A stretch of 64,000 nucleotides of DNA from Tragulus kanchil (taxonomy: Eukaryota > Chordata > Mammalia > Artiodactyla > Tragulidae), in NCBI GenBank assembly GCA_022376925.1, contig JAIOJX010000025.1, positions 93,585,608 to 93,649,607 of the forward strand, given 5' to 3'. A model generated the notes under the pieces. It ran no database searches. It was given only the letters and a program-made list of their open reading frames with translations, and was not told where the DNA came from. Shown here piece after piece: positions 10,899 to 23,791 of the stretch. Position numbers and translations under genes: made by a program. Position 1 is the stretch's first letter; every line of letters begins with the position of its first letter.

Positions 10899-12681
10899 AA
10901 GTTATAGATAAAGCAATCCAAAAACAATTGCCAATCATTGTCACAGAAAAAGAGAATGATCTTTCTCAGTGAATTCTGGGGATATTTGTTAGCCTACATG
11001 TGTTTCTTTCTCCTCACAACAGACACCAAATCTAATGTAAGTCAGTAGTGTAGACAGAGAAAATGTAGCCTTCTTTTTATTTTATTTCATACTTGATTTT
11101 TAACCATATCCAGTCTGTTGGTGCAAGTCCTCTAAGACATGAAGACCGGATTAAACATGCCAAGGATTTTATGAGAGAAATACCTTTGAGAGAAAGAGAC
11201 TGGGAAGACTAGGAGAGCCCTCGGATCATGAAGCACACATGACCCTGAGTGAAGAGAGGGGAAAGGTTAGGTGGAAATGATCCTCATGGTTGTGAAGTAT
11301 AAGGAAGGGTTTGCAATGCTCTCAGGGCATCTTTGAAACAGAGTCAGCCATCAGTAGAGTCTGATGACATTAAGGTAAAGGCCTGGCTCCATGCTCCTGG
11401 CTGGGAACAGTTAGAAGCAAGTGTGGCCTTGGCACCAACACAGTCATGGAGTTCAGAGCACAGCAGCTGGGGTCTTGGTCAATTAGGTTCCCTAAAGCTG
11501 GAGGTCTACAAAGCGCATTCTCATGGCCATCACACCTAAGAAGGCCAAAACCATTATCATAAGTGTACCAAAATGAGACAATGTGATTTTCCCCTGTCTA
11601 TTTAAAACTAAAATGACTTCTTACCTAAACTTTCTTGAAAAATAAATTACACTTAGCTTACCTTTCTTGAAACTAACACCTTTCTTTACTTTTCATGATT
11701 TTTTATTATAGGCCTTTGTCAGTTACCTATTTTAAATTTGGCAGTGTATACATATCAAAAAGCCATATAAAACAAACATAAGGAATTTCTGTTAAATAAT
11801 TGGCTTATGCCAAAAAATGTGATTTATTTTTCTTAAGGTAGGCTTAATTTAATTCAAATTTATAAATTGATTTAGCTAATGTTATTTACAACATGAAAAT
11901 TACTGACAGTACAGTAAGTATAGCTACTAAAGCATAAGACAGTAGAATCTGAATAAAAGTATATGTTAAGATAGTTTTTTATACAAAGTTTTGAAAAAAT
12001 TATTTTCTCCCTGAGTAACATTAGCAGACATGTAGGCCTGGCAGTTATGAAATTATTATACATAAATGTTAGCTTTTAAAATCTTTTATATACCTATTTA
12101 TGCATAAAATTGTTATTTTTGAAGCTAGGAATAAACAATAAAATAAATCGAAATGTGTACTTGTTTTTCTAATGAACAGTTATTCAGTTCTGGAGCCAAC
12201 TTGAGATAAACGCATGTGGATTTCATTTTCAACTAAAATGAGATGATTTTCATCCCAGCTCATGATGATTGTTAAACAAGTCAAAGCCCGCTCGCATATG
12301 TAGTGAGTAGAAAACTACAGTGAATGACAGAATACTCTTCCTCACAGAAATCCAGAGCTTGTCTAGGGGGACATCAGTAAGCCTTATCTTGACTGCACGA
12401 TCAGATTGCAGCTCACCAAGTTGTTACTCTTCTCTCAAAGTCAAGTTCTGAAGCTGAGCAGGAGATTCAAAGCAAGGGTCTATCCTCCTTGTGTTGAAAG
12501 AAAGAGACAGTATGGTTCTATTTTGTTCTGTGATTCTTCTGGGTGGTTTCAGTAAAGCCTAAGTCATGCTAACCACCTCTACTTTCAAGCCCAAACTTCA
12601 GCGAGAAAATTTCCAAGGATTTCAATTCTTATAAATCAAAGAATCTTGTCACTTGAAATCAAACTTTCTTCAGGGTCTTGT
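10899..12681. other. non-coding DNA, nothing recognised
   Basis: AT-rich sequence with no recognised repeat or gene. A small frame at 11333-11539 is not supported as coding. Confidence 0.5.
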
Positions 12682-13131
12682 GGATACTTCCTCTGTTTAG
12701 TCACAGATTTTTATATGTAATAGGGGATTTATGTGATCCTTTTCCAAATGATAACAATTTTAAGATATTCTGGACTGAGTTGATCTTTGTTTAATAAAGT
12801 TAATCATTTTGTACCATTATTTATTAATAGGAACTTTTTCATTTCATCTATAAGAGTTTTTTACATTAGTACCTCTCTCTGAAGAAAGCAATATGTTATA
12901 ATAACTTCAGATCCAAGAAGCTCAGGAAACCTAAGCACAAGAAATACAAAGAAAATTATGTCAAGACACATTATCATCAGAGTTCTCCAAACCAGTAATA
13001 AAGAGAAGATCCTTGTAACTAGAGAAAAGGCTTGTTACATACAGAGAAACAAAAGCAAAGTGGCATTACATTTCTCATCAGAAACTATGCAGAAGTGAGT
13101 AAAGTAAAATTTTTAAAGTAGTAGAAAAAAG

Positions 13132-13387
13132 GGCTTTCTGGTGGTCCAGTAGGTAAAGAGTCCACCTTGCACAGCAAGGGGCGCTGATTTGATCCCTAGC
13201 ACGGGAAGATACCACATGTGGAGGAGTGGCTGGACCGATGTGTCCAATTATGAGCTAGTGCTCTGGAGCGCATGTGCCCAGAGCTGGTGCTCTGCTTCAG
13301 GAGAGGCCACTGCAATGAGAGGCCCACACAGGCCAAAGAACAAAGAAAATAAATAAATGAAAGACCTATAAAAGTGGCCAAAAAAAA
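13132..13387 (+). mobile_element. CHR-like SINE (copy 1)
   Basis: Head GGGCTTTCTGGTGGTCCAGT, then a CpG-reduced body and a tail ending in an A run. A TSD close to AAAGTAGTAGAAAAAA lies on both sides (about 13116 and 13388, one mismatch). It is repeated by duplication 4 at about 14238-14493. Confidence 0.85.
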
Positions 13388-13574
13388 AAGTAGTTGAAAA
13401 AAAAACCGTCAGAATACTGACAGTAAAGATATAGAAAATGTGAACAGTACTATCAAACAACTTAATTGACATTTATAAGACATTTCACCCAATAGCAAAA
13501 TATATATTATTTTCAAGTGCACACAGAGTATTTACCAAGACAGACCATATTCTAGGCCAGAAAAACAAGTCTCA

Positions 13575-13772
13575 GTAAGGTTTGTTATTTAGTCACTGTT
13601 GTATCTGACTCTTTTGTGACCCCATAGACTGTAGCTTGCCAGGCTCCTCTGTCCATAGGATTTCCAAGATAAGAATACTAGAGTGGGTTGCCATTTCCTT
13701 GTCCAGGGGATCTTCCTGACCCTGGCATGGGATTGAACCCATGCCTCCTGTATTGCCAGGCAGGTTCTTTCA
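13575..13772 (-). mobile_element. Bov-tA SINE, cut by duplication junction
   Basis: Reverse Bov-tA starting TTGTTATTTAGTCACTGTTG and running to GGCAGGTTCTTTC, where the duplication junction truncates it. The copy at about 14684-14890 continues to ACCAATGAACCATAAG, the natural end. Confidence 0.85.
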
Positions 13773-14683
13773 TGTGAGTCTTTTGGGTTGGATACTTCCT
13801 CTGTTTAGTCACAGATTTTTATATGTAATAGGATTTATGTGATCCTTTTCCAAATGATAACAATTTTAAGATATTCTGGACTGAGTTGATCTTTGTTTAA
13901 TAAAGTTAATCATTTTGTACCATTATTTATTAATAGGAACTTTTTCATTTCATCTATAAGAGTTTTTTACATTAGTACCTCTCTCTGAAGAAAGCAATAT
14001 GTTATAATAACTTCAGATCCAAGAAGCTCAGGAAACCTAAGCACAAGAAATACAAAGAAAATTATGTCAAGACACATTATCATCAGAGTTCTCCAAACCA
14101 GTAATAAAGAGAAGATCCTTGTAACTAGAGAAAAGGCTTGTTACATACAGAGAAACAAAAGCAAAGTGGCATTACATTTCTCATCAGAAACTATGCAGAA
14201 GTGAGTAAAGTAAAATTTTTAAAGTAGTAGAAACAAGGGCTTTCTGGTGGTCCAGTAGGTAAAGAGTCCACCTTGCACAGCAAGGGGCGCTGATTTGATC
14301 CCTAGCACGGGAAGATACCACATGTGGAGGAGTGGCTGGACCGATGTGTCCAATTATGAGCTAGTGCTCTGGAGCGCATGTGCCCAGAGCTGGTGCTCTG
14401 CTTCAGGAGAGGCCACTGCAATGAGAGGCCCACACAGGCCAAAGAACAAAGAAAATAAATAAATGAAAGACCTATAAAAGTGGCCAAAAAAAAAAGTAGT
14501 TGAAAAAAAAACCGTCAGAATACTGACAGTAAAGATATAGAAAATGTGAACAGTACTATCAAACAACTTAATTGACATTTATAAGACATTTCACCCAATA
14601 GCAAAATATATATTATTTTCAAGTGCACACAGAGTATTTACCAAGACAGACCATATTCTAGGCCAGAAAAACAAGTCTCAGTA

Positions 14684-14890
14684 AGGTTTGTTATTTAGTC
14701 ACTGTTGTATCTGACTCTTTTGTGACCCCATAGACTGTAGCTTGCCAGGCTCCTCTGTCCATAGGATTTCCAAGATAAGAATACTAGAGTGGGTTGCCAT
14801 TTCCTTGTCCAGGGGATCTTCCTGACCCTGGCATGGGATTGAACCCATGCCTCCTGTATTGCCAGGCAGGTTCTTTACCAATGAACCATA
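14684..14890 (-). mobile_element. Bov-tA SINE (copy 2, complete)
   Basis: Second copy of the element at 13575, including the tRNA-derived end that is missing in the first copy. L1 sequence resumes directly after it. Confidence 0.85.
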
Positions 14891-15870
14891 AGATGAATCA
14901 ATTCAGACAGAGGAAGTTTTTTGAAAAAATGGAATTAAATTGGAAATCAATACCAGCAAAATTTAGGCAAAATCATCAAGTATTTGGAAATTAAGTAATA
15001 CACTTCAAGATAATTGATGTATCAGGGATAAAAAATCAAAATAAAATTAGATAGTTGTTTGAATGGAATGAAAATTGAAATTATCATAATTTCTGGGATG
15101 CCATTAATTTCTGGGTCCTACACAAAGCATTTACAGTGCTAAGTGCTTATATTAGAAAAGGAGCTCTCAGATCAATATCCTTAGCTTCCACATTAGGAAA
15201 ATAGAAAAAGAGGAGAAAATTAAGCCCCAAGTAAGTGGAAGAAAGGAAATATTAAAGGTCAAGGTGAAAATCAAGTAGAAAATATAAAAATAATAGAAAA
15301 AAGTCAATGAGACTAAAAGTCCGTTCTTTGAGAAGATCCATAAAATTGATAAACCTCTAATCAGAGTGATAAGAACAAAAAGAATAATAGAACAAACTGG
15401 TAATTACAGGAATGGGAGGAGTGAGCTTATTAGAGATCTTACACGTATTTCAAGGAAAATCATTGACAACTTTATGCCAATAAATTTAACACATTAGAAA
15501 AAACATTGTAAGACATAAATTAAAAGGCTCAGTCAAAAAGGAATAGATAAGGTGAATGGCCATATATCTACTTTTTGAATTCAATTTCTAGGTAAAAACC
15601 TTCCCACAAAGAAAATTCCAGGCCCAGATAGGTTCTTCAGTGAATTCCACCAAATGTTCAAGGAAGAAATAATATTGTCTACATATATTCTTCCATAAAT
15701 TGAAAAATAGGGACTATTTCCCAACAAATTCTATGAGACCAGCCTTGACCTGATATAAAAAACTAGACAAAGGCATTAGAAGAAGACAAAATTATGGCCT
15801 ACTGTTCCTCTTGAACACAGGTGTAGAGATTTTAAATGAAGTCTTAGCAAACCAAATACAATATATAAAA

Positions 15871-15958
15871 AGAATAATACATGATGACCAAATGGAGTTC
15901 ACCTCATTCTCTAAAGAATAATACATGATGACCAAATGGAGTTTACCTCATTCTCTAG
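15871..15958. repeat. 44-bp tandem repeat, two copies
   Basis: The unit AGAATAATACATGATGACCA plus 24 more bases occurs at 15871-15914 and 15915-15958 with few changes (GTTCACC against GTTTACC). It lies in the decayed L1 and is much shorter than the ~1.1 kb ladder units. Confidence 0.85.
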
Positions 15959-16446
15959 GATGCTTCTTTTTCTACCTGAGATTGTCATGTCCTCAGCATT
16001 ACATGCAGGCAGTCCCCATGACAGACCACCTGAGCACCTAGTCAAAGGGCAACATCGACTGTCAGCCAAGGGAGTGAGCTATTTTAGAATCCAGTCCAAA
16101 TGAGCCACATTATAACCACAACTCCTCCTGATATCTAACTGCAAATGCATGAGTACCACATTTGAGAACTGCCCAGTTGAACTTATTCTGAATTCTTGGC
16201 CCATAAAAGTACTAAGCAAAATAAAGTAATCATTTTAACCCAGAAAACTTTAGGATGATTCATTTAGACAATGCTTCCTCACAGATTTTTAGGATTTCAC
16301 TCTTAAATATAAATGGCTAGCCAAAGATAGTAAAATGAGTAAAACATACCAGAAAAGAGAATCTTTCCCCTCAAAATCAGAGGCAAGGTACAGAATAAGA
16401 GGTAAATTAATTTATAAAAAAAATCTTCAGAGAGATGAGATACTTG

Positions 16447-16592
16447 GCTCTGGGGGGGTGGGGTGGGGGTGGCAGGGGCGGGGATATACATATGAATAAT
16501 CTGGGAACATGCATATCCGTAAACAACAAAATTCTGTAAAAGTTAAAAATAAAATGAAAGTTTAAAAAAATATATATATATATATATATATC
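16447..16592 (+). mobile_element. ruminant L1 3' end with (TA)n tail
   Basis: Forward L1 terminus: a G-rich run, then GGATATACATATGAATAATC and an A-rich end, followed by a (TA) microsatellite at about 16566-16592. It is the forward equivalent of the ends at 8662 and 21412 and is heavily 5' truncated. Confidence 0.75.
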
Positions 16593-17040
16593 ACATGCTT
16601 AGTGCTTTAAAACAACACAAACGTATTAGCTCATAGTTCTGGAGGTCGAAGTCCAAAATCAGCCTGAATAGGCTGAAGTCAGGTGTCAGCAGGACTGAAT
16701 CTTCCTGGAGACTCAGTGGGAAGAATCCATTTCCTTGCCTTTTTCACCAAGCAAAGTCCACTGAATGCTTTGGCTCATGACCCCTTCCCTGCATCACTCC
16801 AACCTCTTGCTTCTATCTTTGCATTTCCTTCTACTGACTCTGATTCTCCCACCTATCTTTTATAAGGCCCCTAGTGATTCTGTCATTGGGCCCATTTAGA
16901 TAACTCAGGACAATTTTCCCATCTGAAGAGCCTAACCTTAGAATCTGCAAGTCCCTTTTACCGCTTAAGGTAACATGTTCACAAGTTCCAGGAATTAGGA
17001 TGTGGATATCTTTCAGTATTGAGACAATGTTGGAAACCCC
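16593..17040 (-). mobile_element. MLT1-type MaLR LTR
   Basis: Reverse MLT1-like sequence: TTAAAACAACACAAACGTAT, AGTTCTGGAGGTCGAAGTCC and later AGGAATTAGGATGTGGATAT, in the order expected of an MLT1 read backwards. Old and non-coding. Confidence 0.6.
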
Positions 17041-17311
17041 ATAAAAAGTGCCGAAAATAATTGTTGGATCTGGGGATAGAGACCTAGGGATAGGAAAAGA
17101 ATTTGCTGTTGCTAATCTTGTAGTACTCTTTGACTTTAAACTATGCCCGTTTTTACTTTATATCAATGTATACGAATTTAATTCATTTTTCTGAATAAAA
17201 ATGTTTCAGTATTGAATGTATATATACCAAAATGTTAACTATCATTTTCTTTACCTATTTTTCTTAATTTTACCTTCATTATTATACAAGGTTTTATAAT
17301 AGATGATAATT
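17041..17311. other. AT-rich non-coding DNA
   Basis: No recognised element before the next duplication starts. Confidence 0.5.
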
Positions 17312-19348
17312 CTATAATGGGAAAATCAATCATTTTAAAAAATTATATAATTTTTAACTTTTAAAAGAAAATTCAGTTCATGATATAGAGGAATAGCCAC
17401 ATGTTCATATCTGTCATGTACTTTAACAGCTAAGGTAGCTACGGCTACTGGAATATGTTTCTCTTTTTTAATATTTTTTTATTTTTTGCCCTTGCCATGA
17501 GTCATGTGGGATCTTAGTTCCCCTGCAGCAAAAGCATGGTATGTTTTTTATGTTTTTTAAGATTTCTTTTCTTTTAAAGTTTAGTCTTTCCAGTAAAGAA
17601 TATGACTAATCATATCAGTTGCTAGCAATAGCTATTGATACAAAACATAAACAATCATTAGAAGTTAGTTTTATAAGATTTGTGAAGAGGCACTTAATTC
17701 CAATAAAACATAGTTTATTTTTCAACAAAGTAAGCAAAACAAATGAAAAACCCTTCCATGAATCCTTTTCTCTTATGAAAAGTGTATTCTTAACATTAGC
17801 ATGGATTTAAAAGGACACTGGATGATGAAGAAATGATTTTACTTATTTTGATTACTTTACCACAAACACTTTTCTTTTTCTCCATTGTTGTAGTAGTTCC
17901 AAACAGGAGCTCAAAAATTTAGGAAATTTTTAAAGAAATGTATTTTGGGTAAGAGTTGGTCAATTGTTGTTCAGTAATGGCTTTTATACAGTTTATTCTA
18001 GGTCACAAAATGAAACTGTAAAGCTAGGACAGATGAGTGAATCTGTCAGAATGGACTGAATGTCTGTGTGCAGAGCACTTAGGACACCTCTCGACTAGAA
18101 ACGGATAAAATATTTTCTCAAAGAGCCTGGTCTCAGAAGCTTTTACCAACCCCATTTGCACACAGAAGCTGGCATAATATTGTCCATTTCTTTTAAGAGG
18201 AAAAATATTATATGGAAAGCTTTTCATCCTTGGGTTGTAGTAAGGCAAAAGCAGAGTATACTGTATTCAATTTCTTTCTTATTAACTTAGGGTGAGTTAT
18301 AGTCATTATTATGTCAAAGATATAATACTATAATGGGAAAATCAATCATTTTAAAAAATTATATAATTTTTAACTTTTAAAAGAAAATTCAGTTCATGAT
18401 ATAGAGGAATAGCCACATGTTCATATCTGTCATGTACTTTAACAGCTAAGGTAGCTACGGCTACTGGAATATGTTTCTCTTTTTTAATATTTTTTTATTT
18501 TTTGCCCTTGCCATGAGTCATGTGGGATCTTAGTTCCCCTGCAGCAAAAGCATGGTATGTTTTTTATGTTTTTTAAGATTTCTTTTCTTTTAAAGTTTAG
18601 TCTTTCCAGTAAAGAATATGACTAATCATATCAGTTGCTAGCAATAGCTATTGATACAAAACATAAACAATCATTAGAAGTTAGTTTTATAAGATTTGTG
18701 AAGAGGCACTTAATTCCAATAAAACATAGTTTATTTTTCAACAAAGTAAGCAAAACAAATGAAAAACCCTTCCATGAATCCTTTTCTCTCTTATGAAAAG
18801 TGTATTCTTAACATTAGCATGGATTTAAAAGGACACTGGATGATGAAGAAATGATTTTACTTATTTTGATTACTTTACCACAAACACTTTTCTTTTTCTC
18901 CATTGTTGTAGTAGTTCCAAACAGGAGCTCAAAAATTTAGGAAATTTTTAAAGAAATGTATTTTGGGTAAGAGTTGGTCAATTGTTGTTCAGTAATGGCT
19001 TTTATACAGTTTATTCTAGGTCACAAAATGAAACTGTAAAGCTAGGACAGATGAGTGAATCTGTCAGAATGGACTGAATGTCTGTGTGCAGAGCACTTAG
19101 GACACCTCTCGACTAGAAACGGATAAAATATTTTCTCAAAGAGCCTGGTCTCAGAAGCTTTTACCAACCCCATTTGCACACAGAAGCTGGCATAATATTG
19201 TCCATTTCTTTTAAGAGGAAAAATATTATATGGAAAGCTTTTCATCCTTGGGTTGTAGTAAGGCAAAAGCAGAGTATACTGTATTCAATTTCTTTCTTAT
19301 TAACTTAGGGTGAGTTATAGTCATTATTATGTCAAAGATATAATACTA
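17312..19348. repeat. direct duplication 5, offset 1016-1018
   Basis: Copy 1 is 17312-18330 and copy 2 about 18328-19348, abutting with 3 bases of shared sequence (CTA). One visible difference is TTTTCTCTTATG (17769) against TTTTCTCTCTTATG in copy 2. Confidence 0.92.
17465..17545 (-). mobile_element. CHR-type SINE fragment
   Basis: Reverse fragment with GCATGTGGGATCTTAGTTCC-like sequence (here GTCATGTGGGATCTTAG at 17501) followed by CCCTGCAGCAAAAGC. It is truncated. A second copy is at about 18483-18561 in duplication 5. Confidence 0.65.
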
Positions 19349-21185
19349 AAGTTGATCAACTCTAAATACATTCAGTATTTGGTAGTAAATTATCTTTATA
19401 AAGGATATCATTAGCTTTGTTAAATAGTCCTTTTCTTATCATGTTTGTTATTTCATATTTATTTATGAAAAGAAGAAATATAATATTAAAACTTTGGAAG
19501 CAACTTTCTGTTTCACTCTTGCATAGGAATGAATTGAAATATAATACAAGATCTGTCAAAGTAGAGAATGGTAATATTTTCACATTAAGTATTGAATTCA
19601 AGTTTGTTAAACATTTTACTCGAATGAAAACTAAACATTTTTGTTTAACACGTATAAACTTGCTGGAATATTTCAAGGGCACTATTTACATACAATTGTG
19701 GCTTCAAATGGATTGACATCATGTCACTCTGTCATTTGGAGTGGTTATTATTAAAATATAAAGCTATTGCTAAACAAGAAGACAAAGTAATCATCTCTAG
19801 ACTTTAAAGAAATCATGGTGACTTCTATTATTATAAGATGAAATTCAGAGTGATTCCAGGACTTCCACAGTGCCGTGTACCCAGTTGTGGGTTAGACCAA
19901 GTCCAACAACATATGTCTCCTGTTTCCAGGACAGAGTTGTTTCTCTTACAGCATTCTTTGTGACCATTAATGTAGGAAGATCAAGTGCTACTGGCATTTC
20001 GAGCACTTTAATTTGCAATCTGCAGGACTCTCTCTCTCTTTGCAAGGTCTCTAGCTTTCCAGTGCCAAGCCTATTAAGAGTTGGTCAATTGTTGTTCAGT
20101 AATGGCTTTTATACAGTTTATTCTAGGTCACAAAATGAAACTGTAAAGCTAGGACAGATGAGTGAATCTGTCAGAATGGACTGAATGTCTGTGTGCAGAG
20201 CACTTAGGACACCTCTCGACTAGAAACGGATAAAATATTTTCTCAAAGAGCCTGGTCTCAGAAGCTTTTACCAACCCCATTTGCACACAGAAGCTGGCAT
20301 AATATTGTCCATTTCTTTTAAGAGGAAAAATATTATATGGAAAGCTTTTCATCCTTGGGTTGTAGTAAGGCAAAAGCAGAGTATACTGTATTCAATTTCT
20401 TTCTTATTAACTTAGGGTGAGTTATAGTCATTATTATGTCAAAGATATAATACTAAAGTTGATCAACTCTAAATACATTCAGTATTTGGTAGTAAATTAT
20501 CTTTATAAAGGATATCATTAGCTTTGTTAAATAGTCCTTTTCTTATCATGTTTGTTATTTCATATTTATTTATGAAAAGAAGAAATATAATATTAAAACT
20601 TTGGAAGCAACTTTCTGTTTCACTCTTGCATAGGAATGAATTGAAATATAATACAAGATCTGTCAAAGTAGAGAATGGTAATATTTTCACATTAAGTATT
20701 GAATTCAAGTTTGTTAAACATTTTTACTCGAATGAAAACTAAACATTTTTGTTTAACACGTATAAACTTGCTGGAATATTTCAAGGGCAATATTTACATA
20801 CAATTGTGGCTTCAAATGGATTGACATCATGTCACTCTGTCATTTGGAGTGGTTATTATTAAAATATAAAGCTATTGCTAAACAAGAAGACAAAGTAATC
20901 ATCTCTAGACTTTAAAGAAATCATGGTGACTTCTATTATTATAAGATGAAATTCAGAGTGATTCCAGGACTTCCACAGTGCCGTGTACCCAGTTGTGGGT
21001 TAGACCAAGTCCAACAACATATGTCTCCTGTTTCCAGGACAGAGTTGTTTCTCTTACAGCATTCTTTGTGACCATTAATGTAGGAAGATCAAGTGCTACT
21101 GGCATTTCGAGCACTTTAATTTGCAATCTGCAGGACTCTCTCTCTCTTTGCAAGGCCTCTAGCATTCCAGTGCCAAGCCTATTAA
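18969..21185. repeat. direct duplication 6, offset about 1107
   Basis: Copy 1 is 18969-20075 and copy 2 about 20076-21185. The joint sits in AAGAGTTGG, present at the start of the unit and again at the junction. Differences cluster at the end of copy 1: GGTCTCTAGCTTTCC against GGCCTCTAGCATTCC. This unit overlaps duplication 5, so its first ~380 bases occur three times (from 17951, 18969 and 20076). Confidence 0.92.
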
Positions 21186-21257
21186 ATGCTTTTAGCACCT
21201 GCACATTTCCCCCAGCTTTATAGAGATATAATTGACAGATAACACTGTGTCAAGTTT

Positions 21258-21396
21258 ATAGTATCTGTGCTGTGTTAAGTTGCTTCAGTTGTCTCTCTTT
21301 GTAACCCTGTAGACCATAGGCCACCAGGCTCCTCTGTCCATTGGATTCTTCAGGCAAGAATACTGGAGAGGGTTGCCATTTCCTACTCCACTACAG
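21258..21396 (-). mobile_element. Bov-tA SINE fragment
   Basis: Reverse fragment with CTGTAGACCATAGGCCACCA and CAGGCAAGAATACTGGAG. It is interrupted at 21397 by the L1 insertion. The short preceding stretch (21195-21257) resembles an old L1 3' end (GCTTTATAGAGATATAATTG). Confidence 0.8.
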
Positions 21397-21411
21397 TCTC
21401 TGCACATTCTT

Positions 21412-23791
21412 TTTTTTTCCTTCACTATTTTTTAAAAAAATTTTATTTTACTTTTACAGAGTTTTGCTGTTTAAAGATATGTATGATCCCAGATTAGTCA
21501 TATGTATATCCTCGCCCATCCCACCCCTCCAGGCCATCACACTGAGACCCTACAGGATCAACTTTTTCTCACAGTGCAATGACAATAGCTATTTTTTTCA
21601 CATATGACAGTATAGGTTTTCACGCTACTTCCTTTACACCTCCCACCCACTGTTTATTTCCCACAATATCCATATGTCTATTCTCCATGTCTGTTTTTCC
21701 ATCACTTCACTATGTGTGCTATCATTACCATCCTACTAGCTCCATATATATGCGTTAGTATATTGTACTTGTCTTTCTCTTTTTGACTTACTTCAGTTTT
21801 TATGATAGGTTCTAGATCCAACCACCTCATTAGGACTGATTCTTCTGCATTTCTTTTTACAGCTGTGTACTATTACATTATATATATATATACCAGAGCT
21901 TTTTTATCCATTCATTCATCAATGGACATCTAGGTTGCTTCCATGTTCTAGCTATTGTATAGAGAGCTGCAATGAACATTGGGGTACAGGTGCCTCTTTC
22001 ACTTTTTGATTTCATCAGGGTATAAGCCTAATAGTGGGAGTGCTGGGTCGTATGGTGCTTGTATTTTTAGTTTTTTAAGGAATCTCCATAGCGGCTGTAT
22101 CAATTGACATTCCCACCAGCAATACAAGAGTGTTCCCTTTTTGGGCTTCCCCTGGTGGTCCAGTGGGTAAGGACACTGCCTTGCAGTGTAAGGGGCGCCG
22201 GTTCGAGCCCTGGCCTGGGAAGATCCCACGTGCCGCGGAGCGGCTGGACCCATGTGTCCAATTACCGAGCCAGAGCTCTGGAGCGCATGCGCCCAGAGCC
22301 GGCACTCTGCAACGACAGACGCCACCGCGATGGGAGACCCACAGGAGCCAAAGAACAAAGACGGATGAACATAGAGAAACGAAAGACCAATAGAAGTGGT
22401 GCACCCGCTGCCCTCCCTCCCCAACCCGACCCCCACCCAAAATAAATAAATAAATAAATCTTTAAAAAAAAAAAAAAAAGTGTTCCCTTTTCTCCACACC
22501 CTCTCCAGCATTTATTGTCTGTAGATTTGTTGATGATGGCCATTCTGACAGGTGTGAGGTGATATCTCATTATAGTTTTGATTTGCATTTCTCTAATAAT
22601 AAGCGAGGCTGAGTATCGTTTCATGTGCGTTTTGGCCATCTGTATGTCCTCTTTGGAGAGACGTCTCTTTAGGTCTTTTACCCATTTTTTTGATTGGGTT
22701 GTTCATTTTTCCAGCGCTGAGTTGTCAGAGTTGCTTGTAGATTTTGGAGATTAATTCTTTGTCTGTTGTTTCATTTGCTATGATTTTCTCTCATTCTGTG
22801 GGTTGTCTGTTCAGTTTTTTTGTAGTTTTTTCTGCTGTACAAAAGTTTTTAAGTTTCATTAGATCTCACATGTTAATTTTGGTTTTTAGTTCTGCTATTC
22901 TAGTAGGTGGGTCATAGAAGATCTTGCTTTGATTTATGTCATTGAATGTTTTGCCTGTATTCTCCTCTTAGAGTTTTACGGTTTCTGGTCTAACATTTAG
23001 GTCTTTAATCCATGTTGAGTTTATCTTTGTGTACAGTGTCAGGGAATGTTCCAACTTCATTTTTTTGCATGTAGCTGTCTAGTTTTCCCAGCATGATTTG
23101 TTGAAGAGGCTTTCTTTGTCCCATTTTTTACGTTCGCCTCCTTTGTCAAAAATAAGGTACCCATAGGTGCGTGGGTTTATCTCTGGGTTCTCAATCTTGT
23201 TCCATTGGTCTATATTTGTTTTTGTGCCAGTACTATACCGTCTTGATGACTGTTGCTTTGTAGTATAGGCTGAAGTTAGAGAGGCTGATCCCTCCAGCTC
23301 CATTCTTCTTCCTCAGGATAGCTTTGGCTATTTGGGGTCTTTTGTGTTTCCATATGAACTGTGTTATTCTTTGGTCTAGTTCCATGAAGAATGCCATTGG
23401 TAGTTTGATAGGGATCGCATTGAATCTGTAGATGATATTTGGTAGTATGGTCATTATCACCGTATTGATTCTTCCGACCCAGGAACATGGAATATCTCTC
23501 CATCTGTTTAAGTCTTCTTTAATTTCTATCATGAGTATCTTGTAATTTTCAGTGTACAGTTCTTTTGTTTCTTTGGGTAGGTTTATTCCTAGATATTTTA
23601 TTCTTTTGGTTGTGATGGTGAAGGGGATTGCCTCTTGGATTTCATTTTCTGATTTTTCATTGTTTGTGTATAGGAATGCCAGTGATTTCTGTATATTGAT
23701 CTTGTATCCAGTGAATTTGCTGAATTTGTTAATTAGCTCTAGCAGTTTTCTAATAGTGTCTTTGGGGTTTTCTATGTATAATATCATGTCA
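21412..23791 (-). mobile_element. 5'-truncated ruminant L1 with 15-bp TSD
   Basis: A minus-strand L1 holding the 3' end, the 3' UTR-like region and the C-terminal part of ORF2. A 189-residue open segment at 23233-23802 reads as L1 reverse transcriptase just after the active site ([13 protein letters not shown] near its start, [12 protein letters not shown] further on). Later frames are broken. TCTCTGCACATTCTT at 21397-21411 and again at 23792-23806 is a perfect 15-bp TSD that defines both ends. A SINE is nested inside at 22142-22478. Confidence 0.9.
22142..22478 (+). mobile_element. CHR-like SINE nested in L1, young
   Basis: Full-length element from GGGCTTCCCCTGGTGGTCCA through an intact CpG-rich body to (AAAT)n and a long A tail. 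A perfect 13-bp TSD, AGTGTTCCCTTTT, is at 22129-22141 and 22479-22491. It landed in the L1 on the opposite strand, so it is younger than that L1. Confidence 0.92.

Larger units (their letters stand above)
12682..14877. repeat. direct duplication 4, offset 1106-1108
   Basis: Copy 1 is about 12682-13771 and copy 2 about 13790-14877. Copy 2 starts with a 2-base loss (TAATAGGATTT against TAATAGGGGATTT). The ~18-base filler CATGTGAGTCTTTTGGGT cuts copy 1's Bov-tA short of its end. Each copy carries one CHR-like SINE, one Bov-tA and part of an old L1. Confidence 0.9.
12940..15990 (+). mobile_element. old L1 ORF2 region, decayed, interrupted
   Basis: Stretches resemble mammalian L1 ORF2 on the plus strand. 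One (about 13500-13577) includes CCATATTCTAGGCCAGAAAA. Another (15300-15900) includes TTCCAGGCCCAGATAGGTTC, which corresponds to the PGPDG-type motif before the reverse-transcriptase core. Stops and indels throughout show a dead element. It is split by a CHR-like SINE and a Bov-tA, and part is doubled by duplication 4. Confidence 0.65.
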